From: Lacrimispora xylanisolvens
GTDB taxonomy: Bacteria; Bacillota; Clostridia; Lachnospirales; Lachnospiraceae
Direction of reading: 5' to 3'
Assembly (NCBI GenBank): GCA_017084465.1
Contig: CP070896.1
Span: forward strand, 4,453,501 to 4,517,500
DNA length: 64,000 nt
Shown here piece by piece: positions 48,668 through 58,269 of this stretch. A model generated the notes under the pieces. That model was not told where the DNA came from and did not search any database. It was given only the letters and a program-made list of their open reading frames with translations. A program made the position numbers and the translations under genes. Numbering within the stretch: the first letter of the stretch is position 1; every line of letters starts with the position of its first letter.

Positions 48668-49781
48668 GTATAAAGCGGACTATTTCCAGCTAAAATATAA
48701 ATTGTTTTTCCGGTTTCTAGGTATGATGGTATTTGCTTTTCTAATTATATTTGTTTTGTATAAGACCTTATGGAGTGGAAAAGGAGGAGACGCCATTGTT
48801 TCCATTTTACAAAAAATCCTTGGGATGGAATATGGCGATGCACTCTATATATACCGTCATATATTTCGCGATTACGCGGAATTGATTTGGGTGATCGGAA
48901 TTATATTCGTATTTTTTGTATTTCTAATATTTTTCCTTAACTGGTTTACAAAGTATTTTAATGCAATCAATCAAGGAATTGACGCGTTACTGGAAGAGGA
49001 GGGGATTATCTCCTTGCCAGCAGAAATGTCAGCCATTGAACTAAAATTGAACACAGTAAAGCGAACCCTTCAAAAACGGGCCTTAGATGTCCAGATCGCC
49101 GAACAGCGAAAGAATGATTTGGTTATGTATTTAGCCCATGACATAAGAACGCCGCTTACATCGGTGATCGGATATTTAAGTTTATTAGAGGAAGCTCCTG
49201 ATATGCCCCTGGAGCAGAAGGCAAAGTATGTGCACATAACCCTGGATAAAGCGTACCGTTTGGAGAAGATGATCAATGAATTCTTTGAAATAACACGCTA
49301 TAATCTCCAGCAAATTAAAATAGAAAAAGAAAAGATAGACCTTTACTACATGCTGGTACAATTAATAGATGAGCTCACCCCCATTCTATCTGAAAAAGGA
49401 AATACAGTCACCCTCAAGGCAGATGAGAATCTAACCGCTTATGGTGATCCTGGAAACCTGGCAAGGGTTTTCAATAACATATTAAAAAATGCAATAGCAT
49501 ATAGCTATCCAAATACGGATATCATCATCTCAGCTATGGAAGAAGAAAATGAGGTAGTTATTTCATTTCATAATCAAGGACACACGATTCCACAGGAAAA
49601 ACTTTCTGCAATTTTTGAAAAGTTTTACCGAATTGACGAAGCCCGGACCTCAAACACTGGGGGAGCTGGCTTAGGTCTAGTCATAGCAAAAGAAATCATT
49701 TCCTTACATGGTGGCAGCATAACTGCGCAAAGTGAAAATAAAACCATCATATTCACGGTTACCCTGCCCCAGTCCCTTTAG
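48657..49781 (+). CDS. VanS-type sensor histidine kinase
   Basis: 374 residues, TTG start overlapping the response regulator. Two membrane helices (about residues 20-36 and 77-97) flank a short extracytoplasmic loop, so ligand sensing is limited to about 40 residues. The dimerisation/phosphorylation box MYLAHDIRTPLTSVIGYLSL holds the phosphorylated His161. The ATPase lobe has the N box (RVFNNILKNAIAYSYPN), an HNQGHTIPQEKL segment in the G1 position (Asp replaced by His-Asn text) and GGAGLGLVIAKEII (G2). It pairs with the response regulator; the signal is unknown. Confidence 0.92.
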   Translation: MKDKYKADYFQLKYKLFFRFLGMMVFAFLIIFVLYKTLWSGKGGDAIVSILQKILGMEYGDALYIYRHIFRDYAELIWVIGIIFVFFVFLIFFLNWFTKYFNAINQGIDALLEEEGIISLPAEMSAIELKLNTVKRTLQKRALDVQIAEQRKNDLVMYLAHDIRTPLTSVIGYLSLLEEAPDMPLEQKAKYVHITLDKAYRLEKMINEFFEITRYNLQQIKIEKEKIDLYYMLVQLIDELTPILSEKGNTVTLKADENLTAYGDPGNLARVFNNILKNAIAYSYPNTDIIISAMEEENEVVISFHNQGHTIPQEKLSAIFEKFYRIDEARTSNTGGAGLGLVIAKEIISLHGGSITAQSENKTIIFTVTLPQSL

Positions 49782-49845
49782 GTTCTATCCGCTTGGTATT
49801 AGGATTTTCTTAGGATTTAAACAACAAAATATTAAAATCACAAAA

Positions 49846-49886
49846 GCTCCTGTTTGGTAAGATAATTACGAAACAGGAGTTTTTTA
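49846..49886 (+). terminator. Terminator of the two-component operon
   Basis: CTCCTGTTT / AAACAGGAG with a loop of about 15 nt, followed by TTTTTT. Confidence 0.78.
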
Positions 49887-49922
49887 TATGAGTTTTGATC
49901 CAAATGAGAAAGGAAGATTACC

Positions 49923-50715
49923 ATGAAACAGGAAGCAAATAACCATAATGTTGATAGATATAAACCCCGCAGACAATCAAGACGTAAAAAACAGGTTCAG
50001 AAGAATTTCCACCTTTTTATTCCTATGCGGTTGCCTTGCAATGGCAGTAACCGCTTTTGGCTTGATAAAGGATAAAAATCCACTTGGCAATAAAGAGTGG
50101 CAGATGCCTCCCATCTATGCAATCAACACCAATATCCCGGCTCCTAATACCAGGAGTGAGGAAACCCCATGGAACTTAATTTTAGTTAATAAGTGGAATA
50201 CCATTCCAGATAATTATGAAGTGGAACTAATGGAATTAACAAATGGACAATCAGTAGATAAACGGATCTATCCTGAATTGCAGGAAATGTTTGATGCAGC
50301 CAGAAGTGAAAACATCTATCCCATTGCAGTGTCTGGATATAGAACAGAAATGAAGCAAAAAAGCTTGATGAAAGAAAAGATTGCTGAATACAAAGCGAAA
50401 GGACACTCCCAGGAAGAGGCCAGGACCAAAGCTGAGGAGTGGGTTGCCGTTCCAGGAACAAGTGAACATCAAATTGGTCTATCAGTGGATATCAATGCAG
50501 ACAAAATGAAATCCACTGGAAATGATGTTTATGAATGGCTCAGAAAGAATAGTTATAAATTTGGATTCATTCTTCGCTACCCAGCCGACAAGACGGATAT
50601 AACCGGGGTAATCCATGAACCCTGGCATTACCGTTATGTCGGAAAGGAAGCGGCAGCTGAAATATACAAAAGAGGTATCTGCCTGGAAGAATATCTAAAT
50701 AAAACAAACCAGTAA
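49923..50715 (+). CDS. VanY-like D-alanyl-D-alanine carboxypeptidase (M15B; probable N-terminal frameshift)
   Basis: About 263 residues. The M15B zinc-peptidase motifs are present: SGYRTEMKQKSLM, PGTSEHQIGLSVDIN (His and Asp ligands) and VIHEPWHYRYVG (catalytic Glu and His ligand). One N-terminal membrane helix (STFLFLCGCLAMAVTAFGLI) anchors it outside the membrane. The good start, ATG 49923 after AAAGGA, gives MKQEANNHNVDRYKPRRQSR in another frame. One A too many in the A6 run near 49985-49990 would join it to the rest; the ATG at 49948 has no ribosome binding site. It trims the terminal D-Ala of peptidoglycan precursors. Confidence 0.86.
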
Positions 50716-50728
50716 AACATGGAATGGA

Positions 50729-51687
50729 TTATCTGGCCGTCTGTGTGTTCACAGGTGCTACCTTAATCTGTAATAAAAACATAGTGTATCGCAAAAGAAT
50801 ATAGCAGACAAGTATTACAGCAACAATAGTCTGAATCCATATAATTGGCTGTAAGACTGAAGTTTCTAACCCATTTTTAACCAGATAGCCTGCAGTCTGC
50901 TTCGATGCAATGGCACTGATAACAAATGGAAATGTAAAGGCAGAATAACTTGGGTAGAATGGCAGGCACAATAGTGGAATTAGCCGTGTCAGTACAAGGA
51001 CATATAATAGAAAAGAAAGTATGGCAAGTCCTATTATAAGGGTCAGACTCTTATTTTCCACTGATTGCAGGTAGGCCGCCAGGCACAAGCTTCCAGGCGC
51101 TGCAAAAAATACAAAACAACGCCTTGGCAGGCTCTGGTATCTCAGTATATTTAACATAACGATATCCAACCAATAGAAGTAAAGCAAGGAAGCTGATGAA
51201 TCCAAACCAGAAGGCGGCAGTACCAATGAGCGTCATTTGGTAAGCAGGAGAAGTAACACCTGCAGCGGCTATCCCTGCATATACAATAAAATAGCTGGCG
51301 TATACATTCTTAAGATTCACCTTTCTCATAAATCGATAAGTGAAGGCACATATAAGAAGGAGATGAAGTGCTATGGCCAAAAGCCAGATGATTAAAGCCA
51401 ATGGACTCCAAAAAGGCTTTATGTAAACTGATAGCAGCATAACCCCCATAGGAAATGTAGCCGAAACGCTCATTATAATTGGGATTCTTTAAATCCTCCT
51501 TAACATCAGAAGGATACATTGTTATTTTAAGTACCAGCAGCATCAATAGAAGAAATGATATGATTCCAAACACATAGCGGATACTCTCGGAATAACTCTG
51601 AAGTAAATTACCCAAAGCAGCACACCCAAGCATAACTCCTGACATAGGTACTGGCACACGTTTTATTAAGTCCCTCATACCCATCAC
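50729..51687 (-). CDS. TDT family (TehA-like) transporter (two frameshifts)
   Basis: About 319 residues when joined, with roughly ten membrane helices. The start, MMGMRDLIKRVPVPMSGVML, then GCAALGNLLQS, is typical of the tellurite-resistance/dicarboxylate transporter family. The second segment contains FPMGVMLLSVYIKPFW and the third begins near 51130 (ILRYQSLPRRCFVFFAAPGS). Breaks fall near 51450-51460 and 51110-51135. TDT members export dicarboxylates, sulfite or anions. Its start overlaps the stop of the upstream C_GCAxxG_C_C gene by 4 nt, so the two are translationally coupled. Confidence 0.85.
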
Positions 51688-52172
51688 CCCGCTGTTACAA
51701 GTTCATCAATATTCACAAGCTCAAATTCCCGGACAATAATCTGTGCCACCTTTTCTGCAACCAGCCCGGTAAACGCAATGCATTGCTCCTTGTGTTCCCC
51801 GCTTGCCATATCAAATTCTCTTGTGAGGACACGGCAGCAAAGAGAGTTCTTTCCATTGGCTGTTTTAAAATAGTCGTGAAGCTCATTGGCTAATAAAAGG
51901 TTCTTTTCCACCTTTGGATCCCCCTGTTTGGTACGTCCAAAGAAAAGGCCAAGTGACATAACGCCGCCGGACACGGCTCCGCATACGCACTTGGAGCGTC
52001 CGATTCCTACGGGAAACCCGGAGGCCATAGCTATTACCATATCTGGAACATCAAGTTCAAAGTTGTCCCGGATGGAAGATACGACAGCTTCCGAACAGAA
52101 GAATCCACCCCGGAATAATTCCTCTGCATCTTTTCTGATTTTCTGTACACTGACTTCTTTTTTCATTTCCAT
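51684..52172 (-). CDS. C_GCAxxG_C_C family protein
   Basis: 162 residues from ATG 52172, which has AAAGGGGTG upstream. The Cys pattern that names the family is visible: GGFFCSEAVV, SKCVCGAVSGGVMSLG, then NSLCCRVL and KEQCIAF. The helical fold and Cys spacing suggest a metal- or redox-active centre, often next to transporters or redox enzymes in anaerobes; the biochemical role is not established. It is upstream of and coupled to the TDT transporter gene, which hints at a shared anion or sulfur-compound role (inference). Confidence 0.85.
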   Translation of the reverse strand: MEMKKEVSVQKIRKDAEELFRGGFFCSEAVVSSIRDNFELDVPDMVIAMASGFPVGIGRSKCVCGAVSGGVMSLGLFFGRTKQGDPKVEKNLLLANELHDYFKTANGKNSLCCRVLTREFDMASGEHKEQCIAFTGLVAEKVAQIIVREFELVNIDELVTAG

Positions 52173-52305
52173 TATGAAACACCCCTTTGTAAAATTTAAT
52201 ACATTAATTTTAACATTGAATACATAGAACTTCCAATTGTGTTTCTCTATGGGTACAGTGGCAGTGATTGTTTTTATCAATAAACAGGTTATTTACATAC
52301 AGGTT

Positions 52306-53784
52306 TTAATGATATATTTTCTTCTGTTCATAGATCGGCTCGCAGGAAAGTTGTATTCCTAATCTTTTAAAGGTTTTCACATCTACATCAGAGAGAAGGA
52401 CAGACGTGTGGGCATCAGTCCCTTTTAACCGGGGAAGCTGCTCTAAGGCAATCTGTGCATTCACATCTGTGGCGGCAGAAGCGGACAGGGCGATCAGCAC
52501 TTCATCGGTGTGAAGTCTGGGGTTTTTGCTTCCCAGATATTTAACCTTTAATTTCTGAATCGGTTCAATGGCGGAAGGAGAAATCAAATGGACATCGTGA
52601 GGAATATTTCCCAGAACCTTGACTGCATTCAGTAAAAGAGCAGCAGAGGCTCCCAGCAGATTGGTGGTTTTTCCCGTTACTATGGTTTCGTCACCCAGCA
52701 AAAGTGCAGCAGCAGGAGAACCGTTTTTCTGAGCCAGATCATTGGCAGCGCCTACAGTTTTTCGCATCTCCGTATTTATCTTGGCCTGCTTCATCAACAG
52801 TTCGATTTTATATACCTCATCCTTGGATCCCATGTCTTTTGCCAGACGGGATAATGCCTGATAATAACGTCTGATAATTTCCTGGCGTGATGCTTCCTTG
52901 CAGATTTCATCATCTACGATACAATGTCCGGCCATGTTCACACCCATGTCCGTAGGGGATTTGTAAGGACATTCTCCATAAATTCCCTCAAAGATTGCAC
53001 TTAATACCGGAAAAATTTCCACATCCCGGTTATAATTTACAGTAGTTAACCCATAAGCTTCCAAATGGAAGGGATCAATCATATTTACATCATTTAAATC
53101 AGCAGTAGCTGCTTCATAAGCAAGATTTACCGGATGCTTTAACGGAATGTTCCAGATAGGGAAGGTTTCAAACTTGGCATAACCAGCCTTTACGCCTCTC
53201 TTGTTTTCGTGATAAAGCTGAGATAAACAGGTGGCCATCTTTCCGCTGCCAGGTCCCGGTGCAGTGATGATTACTAAGGGCTTGGAAGTTTCAATGTAAT
53301 CATTTCTTCCATAACCATCATCACTTACTATTAAGGAAATGTTGGCAGGATAGCCGTCAATGATATAATGGCGGTACACCTTAATTCCCATTGATTCCAG
53401 CTTTCCCTTAAAGACGTCTGCAGCTTTCTGACCGGAGTACTGGGTAATAACAACACTTCCCACATAAAGTCCCTTGTCCGTAAAGGACTGAATGAGACGG
53501 AATACATCCACATCATATGTAATGCCAAGATCGTGGCGGATCTTGTTCTTTTCAATGTCAGCAGCGCTGATGGCAATTACAATTTCTGCCTGATCAGAGA
53601 GCTGCATCAGCATACGAAGCTTGCTATCCGGCTCAAATCCTGGAAGCACTCTGGAAGCGTGGTAGTCATCAAATAACTTTCCTCCGAATTCCAGATAGAG
53701 CTTGTCCCCGAACTGGCTGATCCGCTCTTTAATGTGCTCTGACTGCATGGTTAAATACTTGTTGTTATCAAATCCTGGTTTCAT
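52306..53784 (-). CDS. DUF1846 domain-containing protein
   Basis: 492 residues from ATG 53784 (GGAGGG upstream). The whole protein matches the DUF1846 layout as I know it: MKPGFDNNKYLTMQSEHIKE, YLEFGGKLFDDYHASRVLPG, a P-loop-like ITAPGPGSGKMATCLSQLYH, and NLLGASAALLLNAVKVLGNI. The function is unknown; the fold is thought to have an ATP-binding N-terminal half. It is a common, single-copy cytoplasmic protein of Firmicutes. It is divergent from map, separated by about 155 nt that hold A/T-rich promoter-like sequence. Confidence 0.9.
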   Translation of the reverse strand: MKPGFDNNKYLTMQSEHIKERISQFGDKLYLEFGGKLFDDYHASRVLPGFEPDSKLRMLMQLSDQAEIVIAISAADIEKNKIRHDLGITYDVDVFRLIQSFTDKGLYVGSVVITQYSGQKAADVFKGKLESMGIKVYRHYIIDGYPANISLIVSDDGYGRNDYIETSKPLVIITAPGPGSGKMATCLSQLYHENKRGVKAGYAKFETFPIWNIPLKHPVNLAYEAATADLNDVNMIDPFHLEAYGLTTVNYNRDVEIFPVLSAIFEGIYGECPYKSPTDMGVNMAGHCIVDDEICKEASRQEIIRRYYQALSRLAKDMGSKDEVYKIELLMKQAKINTEMRKTVGAANDLAQKNGSPAAALLLGDETIVTGKTTNLLGASAALLLNAVKVLGNIPHDVHLISPSAIEPIQKLKVKYLGSKNPRLHTDEVLIALSASAATDVNAQIALEQLPRLKGTDAHTSVLLSDVDVKTFKRLGIQLSCEPIYEQKKIYH

Positions 53785-53938
53785 TTGTCCCTCCGTGACG
53801 CGTTCATTTTTACAATACTTAAGATTGTAACATAGAAGAACGGAAAATACCATGGCTTTTATCTGTCCATATTTGGCTGAAACACTTTACAACACGCTCT
53901 AAACGTGTTAAAACGTTGTAGTAAGAAGGAGGAGAAAT

Positions 53939-54811
53939 ATGTTTAAAATAGGAAGAAATGACCCCTGCTGGTGTGGCAGCGGAAAGAAATATAAAACCTG
54001 TCATTTAGAATTTGACAGAAAGCTGGAGAATTATGAAATCATGGGAGATGAAGTGCCGGATCACTCCATGATTAAGACACCTGCCCAGATTGAAGGCATA
54101 CGCCACGCTGGTGTTATTAACAATCAGATTCTTGATCTGGTTGGTGAGGAGATCCGTCCCGGAATCAGTACAGAGGATTTAAATACCCTGGTTCACGAAA
54201 CCACCCTTCGTCTGGGCGGAATCCCGGCACCCCTTAATTTTGAAGGATATCCCAAAAGTGTCTGTACCTCAATCAACGAGGTAGTCTGCCATGGAATTCC
54301 TGATCCCAAAAGAATTTTAAAGGAAGGTGACATCATTAATGTGGATGTGACCACCATTGTGGGTGGCTATTACGCAGATGCATCCAGAATGTACTGTATG
54401 GGAAAGGTAACTCCGGAAGCCGAAAAGCTGGTACGGGTAACAAAGGAAAGTGTGGATCTGGGGTTAAAGGAAGCAAGAGCCTGGGGACATTTAGGGGATA
54501 TCGGAGCCGTAATTTCAGAATACATTTATGCCAATGGGTATACCGTGGTTAGAGAAATCGGCGGACATGGAGTTGGAGTGGAATTTCATGAAGAACCATG
54601 GGTCAGCCATATCGGAACCAGGGGAACGGATATGCTTTTAGTCCCTGGAATGATTTTTACCATTGAGCCTATGGTCAATGCAGGAAAGGCTGATGTAGTA
54701 CAGGATGATAAAGATGGCTGGACCATCTACACAAAGGATGGAAGCCTGTCTGCCCAATGGGAATATACCGTATTAATTACAGAAGATGGACCGGAGGTGC
54801 TTGCCAGATAA
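53939..54811 (+). CDS. map: Methionine aminopeptidase type I with N-terminal SEC-C zinc motif
   Basis: 290 residues. The N-terminal extension MFKIGRNDPCWCGSGKKYKT then CH is a SEC-C motif (C-x-C-x8-C-H) that binds zinc and may target the ribosome. The pita-bread catalytic domain has all five metal ligands: Asp in IINVDVTT, Asp in YYADASRM, His in GGHGVGVEFHE, Glu in FTIEPMVN and Glu in WEYTVLI. It removes the initiator Met from nascent proteins. AGGAGG precedes the start. The stop overlaps the next start (TAATG). Confidence 0.94.
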   Translation: MFKIGRNDPCWCGSGKKYKTCHLEFDRKLENYEIMGDEVPDHSMIKTPAQIEGIRHAGVINNQILDLVGEEIRPGISTEDLNTLVHETTLRLGGIPAPLNFEGYPKSVCTSINEVVCHGIPDPKRILKEGDIINVDVTTIVGGYYADASRMYCMGKVTPEAEKLVRVTKESVDLGLKEARAWGHLGDIGAVISEYIYANGYTVVREIGGHGVGVEFHEEPWVSHIGTRGTDMLLVPGMIFTIEPMVNAGKADVVQDDKDGWTIYTKDGSLSAQWEYTVLITEDGPEVLAR

Positions 54812-55368
54812 TGGATAAAAAACGCTGCTTTTGGGTAAATGAATCATTGCCCATCTACGTAAAATATCATGATGAGGAATGGGGAGTCCCTGTTTATAAC
54901 GATGAGAAATTATATGAGATGTTTCTGTTAGAGACCTTTCAGGCAGGGCTCTCCTGGATTACCGTGTTAAATAAGCGGGAAGCGTTTCGGGAAGCATTTG
55001 ACGGATTTGATCCGGAGAAGGTTGTTGCATATAAGGAAGAAAAGCTGAATGAGCTTATGAACAACCCCGGCATTATCAGAAACAGAAGAAAAGTTGAGGC
55101 TGCAGTAAAAAACACCCGCATTTTCATGGAGATACAAAAGGAATTCGGTTCCTTTTCAAACTATCTGTGGGGATTTACAGGCGGAATGATCATTGTAAAT
55201 CAGGATGATAATTTCCAGGTAAAAACTGACCTGTCTGATCAGATCTCCAAAGATCTGAAAAAAAGAGGGATGTCCTTTGTGGGATCTGTAACCATTTATT
55301 CCTATCTGCAGGCAGTAGGGGTGGTCAACGACCACGAACTGGGGTGTATCTGCAGACGGCATTCATAA
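54811..55368 (+). CDS. tag: DNA-3-methyladenine glycosylase I
   Basis: 185 residues from ATG 54811, which overlaps the map stop. Family text: KRCFWVNESLPIYVKYHDEE, WGVPVYNDEKLYEMFLLETF, QAGLSWITVLNKREAFREAF, ending VVNDHELGCICRRH. The zinc-snap residues (Cys near the start, His, then C-terminal His/Cys in DHELGC) are visible. It excises 3-methyladenine from alkylated DNA. The frame is intact. Confidence 0.95.
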   Translation: MDKKRCFWVNESLPIYVKYHDEEWGVPVYNDEKLYEMFLLETFQAGLSWITVLNKREAFREAFDGFDPEKVVAYKEEKLNELMNNPGIIRNRRKVEAAVKNTRIFMEIQKEFGSFSNYLWGFTGGMIIVNQDDNFQVKTDLSDQISKDLKKRGMSFVGSVTIYSYLQAVGVVNDHELGCICRRHS

Positions 55369-55382
55369 GACGAGGAGAAACT

Positions 55383-56153
55383 ATGGGAGTGATTGAAATT
55401 GAGGACAAATCCATTCTGGAACCTCTGTTTGCCGGTTGGGAGGAAACACTGATCTGGTCCTGCCTGCAAAATGTCATGGGAAGGGCCTTCGCTGACCAGG
55501 AGAAAGATCCCCAGTCAGCCCAGCTTGTGATTGGGGATTTCTGCTTTTTTTCCGGGAAGCCAGACGAAGAATTAATTAGAAATAAACCATCAGGAAGGAA
55601 ATCTGATTTTATCATTATGGTTCCGAAAGATGAGACATGGTCCCAAGCCATCGAGACAGTATGGAAATCATCTGCTACAAGACGGATCCGTTATGCAATC
55701 AAGAAAGAGCCGGATGTTTTTGATAAAGAGGTATTAACAAGAGCTGTGGAAAGTCTTTCGCCTCGCTTTTCCCTTCGTCTGATTGATGAAGAGATTTACA
55801 GTCAGGTAATGGAGCACAGCTGGTCCGAAGATCTGTGCTCCCAGTTTGCAGACTATGAGGATTATAAAAAAAGGGGAATCGGAGTCGCAGCTCTTTTGGG
55901 AGATCAGGTGGTCTCCGGTGCTTCCTCCTACACGGTTTACCGGGGCGGTATTGAAATTGAGATTGATACCAGAAAAGATTGCAGGCGTCAGGGGCTGGCA
56001 TTGGCCTGCGGAGCAAAGCTGATCCTGGAATGCTTAAATAGAGGACTTTATCCAAGCTGGGATGCCCAAAACCCCGGTTCTGTGGCACTTTCCCAAAAAC
56101 TAGGATATCATTTTGACCGGGAGTATCCGGTTTATGAAATCACTGGTTTTTAA
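55383..56153 (+). CDS. GNAT-family acetyltransferase
   Basis: 256 residues from ATG 55383 (GAGGAG upstream). The GNAT core is in the C-terminal half: GVAALLGDQVVSGASSYTVY, then IEIDTRKDCRRQGLALACGA (the acetyl-CoA pyrophosphate loop R-x-x-G) and AQNPGSVALSQKLGYHFDRE. The N-terminal half is divergent. This layout resembles the GNAT_acetyltr_2/ZmaR-like group. It acetylates an unknown amine or antibiotic-like molecule. It is 14 nt after tag on the same strand. The frame is intact. Confidence 0.82.
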   Translation: MGVIEIEDKSILEPLFAGWEETLIWSCLQNVMGRAFADQEKDPQSAQLVIGDFCFFSGKPDEELIRNKPSGRKSDFIIMVPKDETWSQAIETVWKSSATRRIRYAIKKEPDVFDKEVLTRAVESLSPRFSLRLIDEEIYSQVMEHSWSEDLCSQFADYEDYKKRGIGVAALLGDQVVSGASSYTVYRGGIEIEIDTRKDCRRQGLALACGAKLILECLNRGLYPSWDAQNPGSVALSQKLGYHFDREYPVYEITGF

Positions 56154-56276
56154 ATCATGCAGCAAAGGGCTGCATCCGGAATATTAAATTTATTTGGAAA
56201 ATTTTACAAAATGTGGTAAAATGTTAAATAATTATTACAATAAAACACTGAAGACCATAAAGAAAGTGAAAGTGAA

Positions 56277-57728
56277 ATGATGAAACGATGGCTTTTAGCA
56301 GTAATTGTATGCTCATTAGTAGCGTCCGGATGCAGCAGATATAAAGGTATCCCTGAGACTCAGAAAACACTCCTTCCAGTGACGAGGCAACTGACGATTC
56401 CAGTGAGAGCAGTGAGTCGGACAAGCAGGAGGAGACTCTTCCCGTGTCGGTGCTTCCAAAGAAAACCCCTGTGAAAGTAAAGGGAATCTATATTTCCGGA
56501 TATATGGCTGGATCTGAGGGCTTTCAGGCTATTCTTGACAAGATTGAGGGGACTGAAATCAATGCAGTTGTAATCGATGTTAAGAATGATGACGGAAGAA
56601 TTACGTTTGCAATGGAAGGTGCTCCCACAGTGAAGGAAATTGGAGCGGAGAAAAAGTATATTCAGGATATGCCTGCCATGATGGCACAGTTAAAAGCAAA
56701 GGGAATCTATACCATCGCAAGGGTGGTCGCATTTCGTGATCCCTATCTGGCAGAGCAGAAACCGGAATGGAGCTTAAAAAACAAGGATGGAAGTCTGCAC
56801 AGAGATAATAAGGGACTTGCGTGGGTGAACCCGTACCGCACGGAAGTCTGGGATTATCTTGTGGAAGTGGGAGAAGCTGCTTCCAGAGCAGGCTTTGACG
56901 AAGTCCAGTTTGACTACATCCGGTTTGCTACGGACAGCTCCATGAAGCAGGTGGTTTTTGATGAGAATGAGACCAAAGGACGTTCAAAAAACCGATATAA
57001 TAACAGAATTCATTCAGTACGCCTATGGGAAACTCTCTGCCAGGAATATCACAGTTTCAGCCGATGTGTTCGGAACTATTATCGGCAGCAACGTGGATGC
57101 CCAGGCAGTGGGACAGGTTTACAGTGATATGGCAAATCATTTAGACTATATCTGCCCCATGATCTATCCGTCCCACTACGGCGACGGTAATTTTGGAATC
57201 GATCATCCGGATACTGAACCTTATAAGACCATTCGTGCAGCCCTAAAGCTTTCTAAATCAGATTTGGAAAAGACCCGTGGAGTGGCAGGAAAACAGGCGA
57301 TAGTACGTCCCTGGCTTCAGGACTTTACTGCTTCTTATCTGGATCACCATATTTCATATGGGAAGAAAGAAGTCAGAGAACAGATCCAGGCGGTTTACGA
57401 TGCAGGGTACGACGAATGGATTCTTTGGAGTGCCTCCAACCGTTATACCTGGGATGCCCTGTTATCTGAGGAAGAGGCGAAAAAGGAAGGGGCCAGAATA
57501 GCCCAGCAAAGAGCCACGAAAGAGGAAGAATCATATACTACGGCTGCAGAAACCACACAGGCTCCTGTCAAAGTCCAGAGTGAGGCGGAGAAGAGTCTGG
57601 AAGGCGCTGTGGAAGAAGAGACAACCAGGCAGCAGTCGGAGTCCGGGGAAGCTTCAGAAAAAAAAGAAAAAAGGAACAAGCCACCTGTTGTGATCGTGAC
57701 CACAGGCGGTTTAAGAAATGAAAAGTGA
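56277..57728 (+). CDS. DUF4015 putative glycoside hydrolase lipoprotein (two frameshifts)
   Basis: About 483 residues when joined. A lipoprotein signal (MMKRWLLAVIVCSLVASGCS) sits at the N-terminus. A first break near 56365-56400 leads into the domain VKGIYISGYMAGSEGFQAIL, VIDVKNDDGRITFAMEGAPT, VAFRDPYLAEQKPEWSLKNK, and FDEVQFDYIRFATD. A second break at an A6 run near 56987-56992 leads on to SADVFGTIIGSNVDAQAVGQ and YICPMIYPSHYGDGNFGIDH. This is the TIM-barrel-like DUF4015 family, thought to act on glycans outside the cell. The C-terminus is Glu/Lys/Thr-rich and extended. The activity is not tested. Confidence 0.85.
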
Positions 57729-57736
57729 GGAAAGCC

Positions 57737-58258
57737 ATGGAGAGAACACCAAGACCAGGAGAATTTTACAGACATTTTAAGGATAAGATGTATCAGGTAG
57801 TAGCAGTTGCGATTCATTCCGAGACCAGAGAAAAGATGGTAGTTTATCAGGCTCTGTACGGAACCTTTGATGTTTATGTACGTCCTCTCTCCATGTTTAT
57901 CAGCGAGGTGGATCATGAAAAATATCCGGACGTTCTCCAAAAGTACCGGTTTGAACGGGTGGATTTAAAGGATTCCGATTCTAAGGACCAGCCGGAGGCG
58001 GAACAAAAAGAAGAGGGAAAGAAAGAAGAACATCACGGTCCCAATAAAAATTTGCTTGCATTTCTTGACGCAGAGACGTATCATGAGAAACTGGAGGTCT
58101 TAAGAACCTATAAAGACAAATTTACGGCGGAAGAACTCCTTGCAATCTGTGAAATCATGGAGATTGGAAGAGCGGATTCGGAGCCGGAAGAAAAATACTA
58201 CGCAGTAGAGCGTTATCTGGAACTGCAGATCAAATACGACGGAACAAGATTGAGGTGA
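57737..58258 (+). CDS. DUF1653 domain protein
   Basis: 173 residues from ATG 57737 (GTGAGG upstream). The N-terminal 70 residues are the DUF1653 domain: [60 protein letters not shown]. An acidic/basic charged linker (residues about 80-105, [12 protein letters not shown]) and a helical C-terminus follow. The function is unknown. The domain is small and beta-rich, and common in Clostridia. It lies just before uvrC and may be cotranscribed; the stop falls within 12 nt of the uvrC start. Confidence 0.83.
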   Translation: MERTPRPGEFYRHFKDKMYQVVAVAIHSETREKMVVYQALYGTFDVYVRPLSMFISEVDHEKYPDVLQKYRFERVDLKDSDSKDQPEAEQKEEGKKEEHHGPNKNLLAFLDAETYHEKLEVLRTYKDKFTAEELLAICEIMEIGRADSEPEEKYYAVERYLELQIKYDGTRLR

Positions 58259-58269
58259 TTCGAACCCAA

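Noticed and set aside
47966..50715. A vancomycin resistance cluster
   Set aside because: No vanH, vanA/B ligase or vanX is present. VanRS/VanY-like proteins alone do not confer it, so I only name the families.
49948..50715. ATG at 49948 as the VanY-like start
   Set aside because: No ribosome binding site. The ATG at 49923 has AAAGGA and joins after removal of one A in a run.
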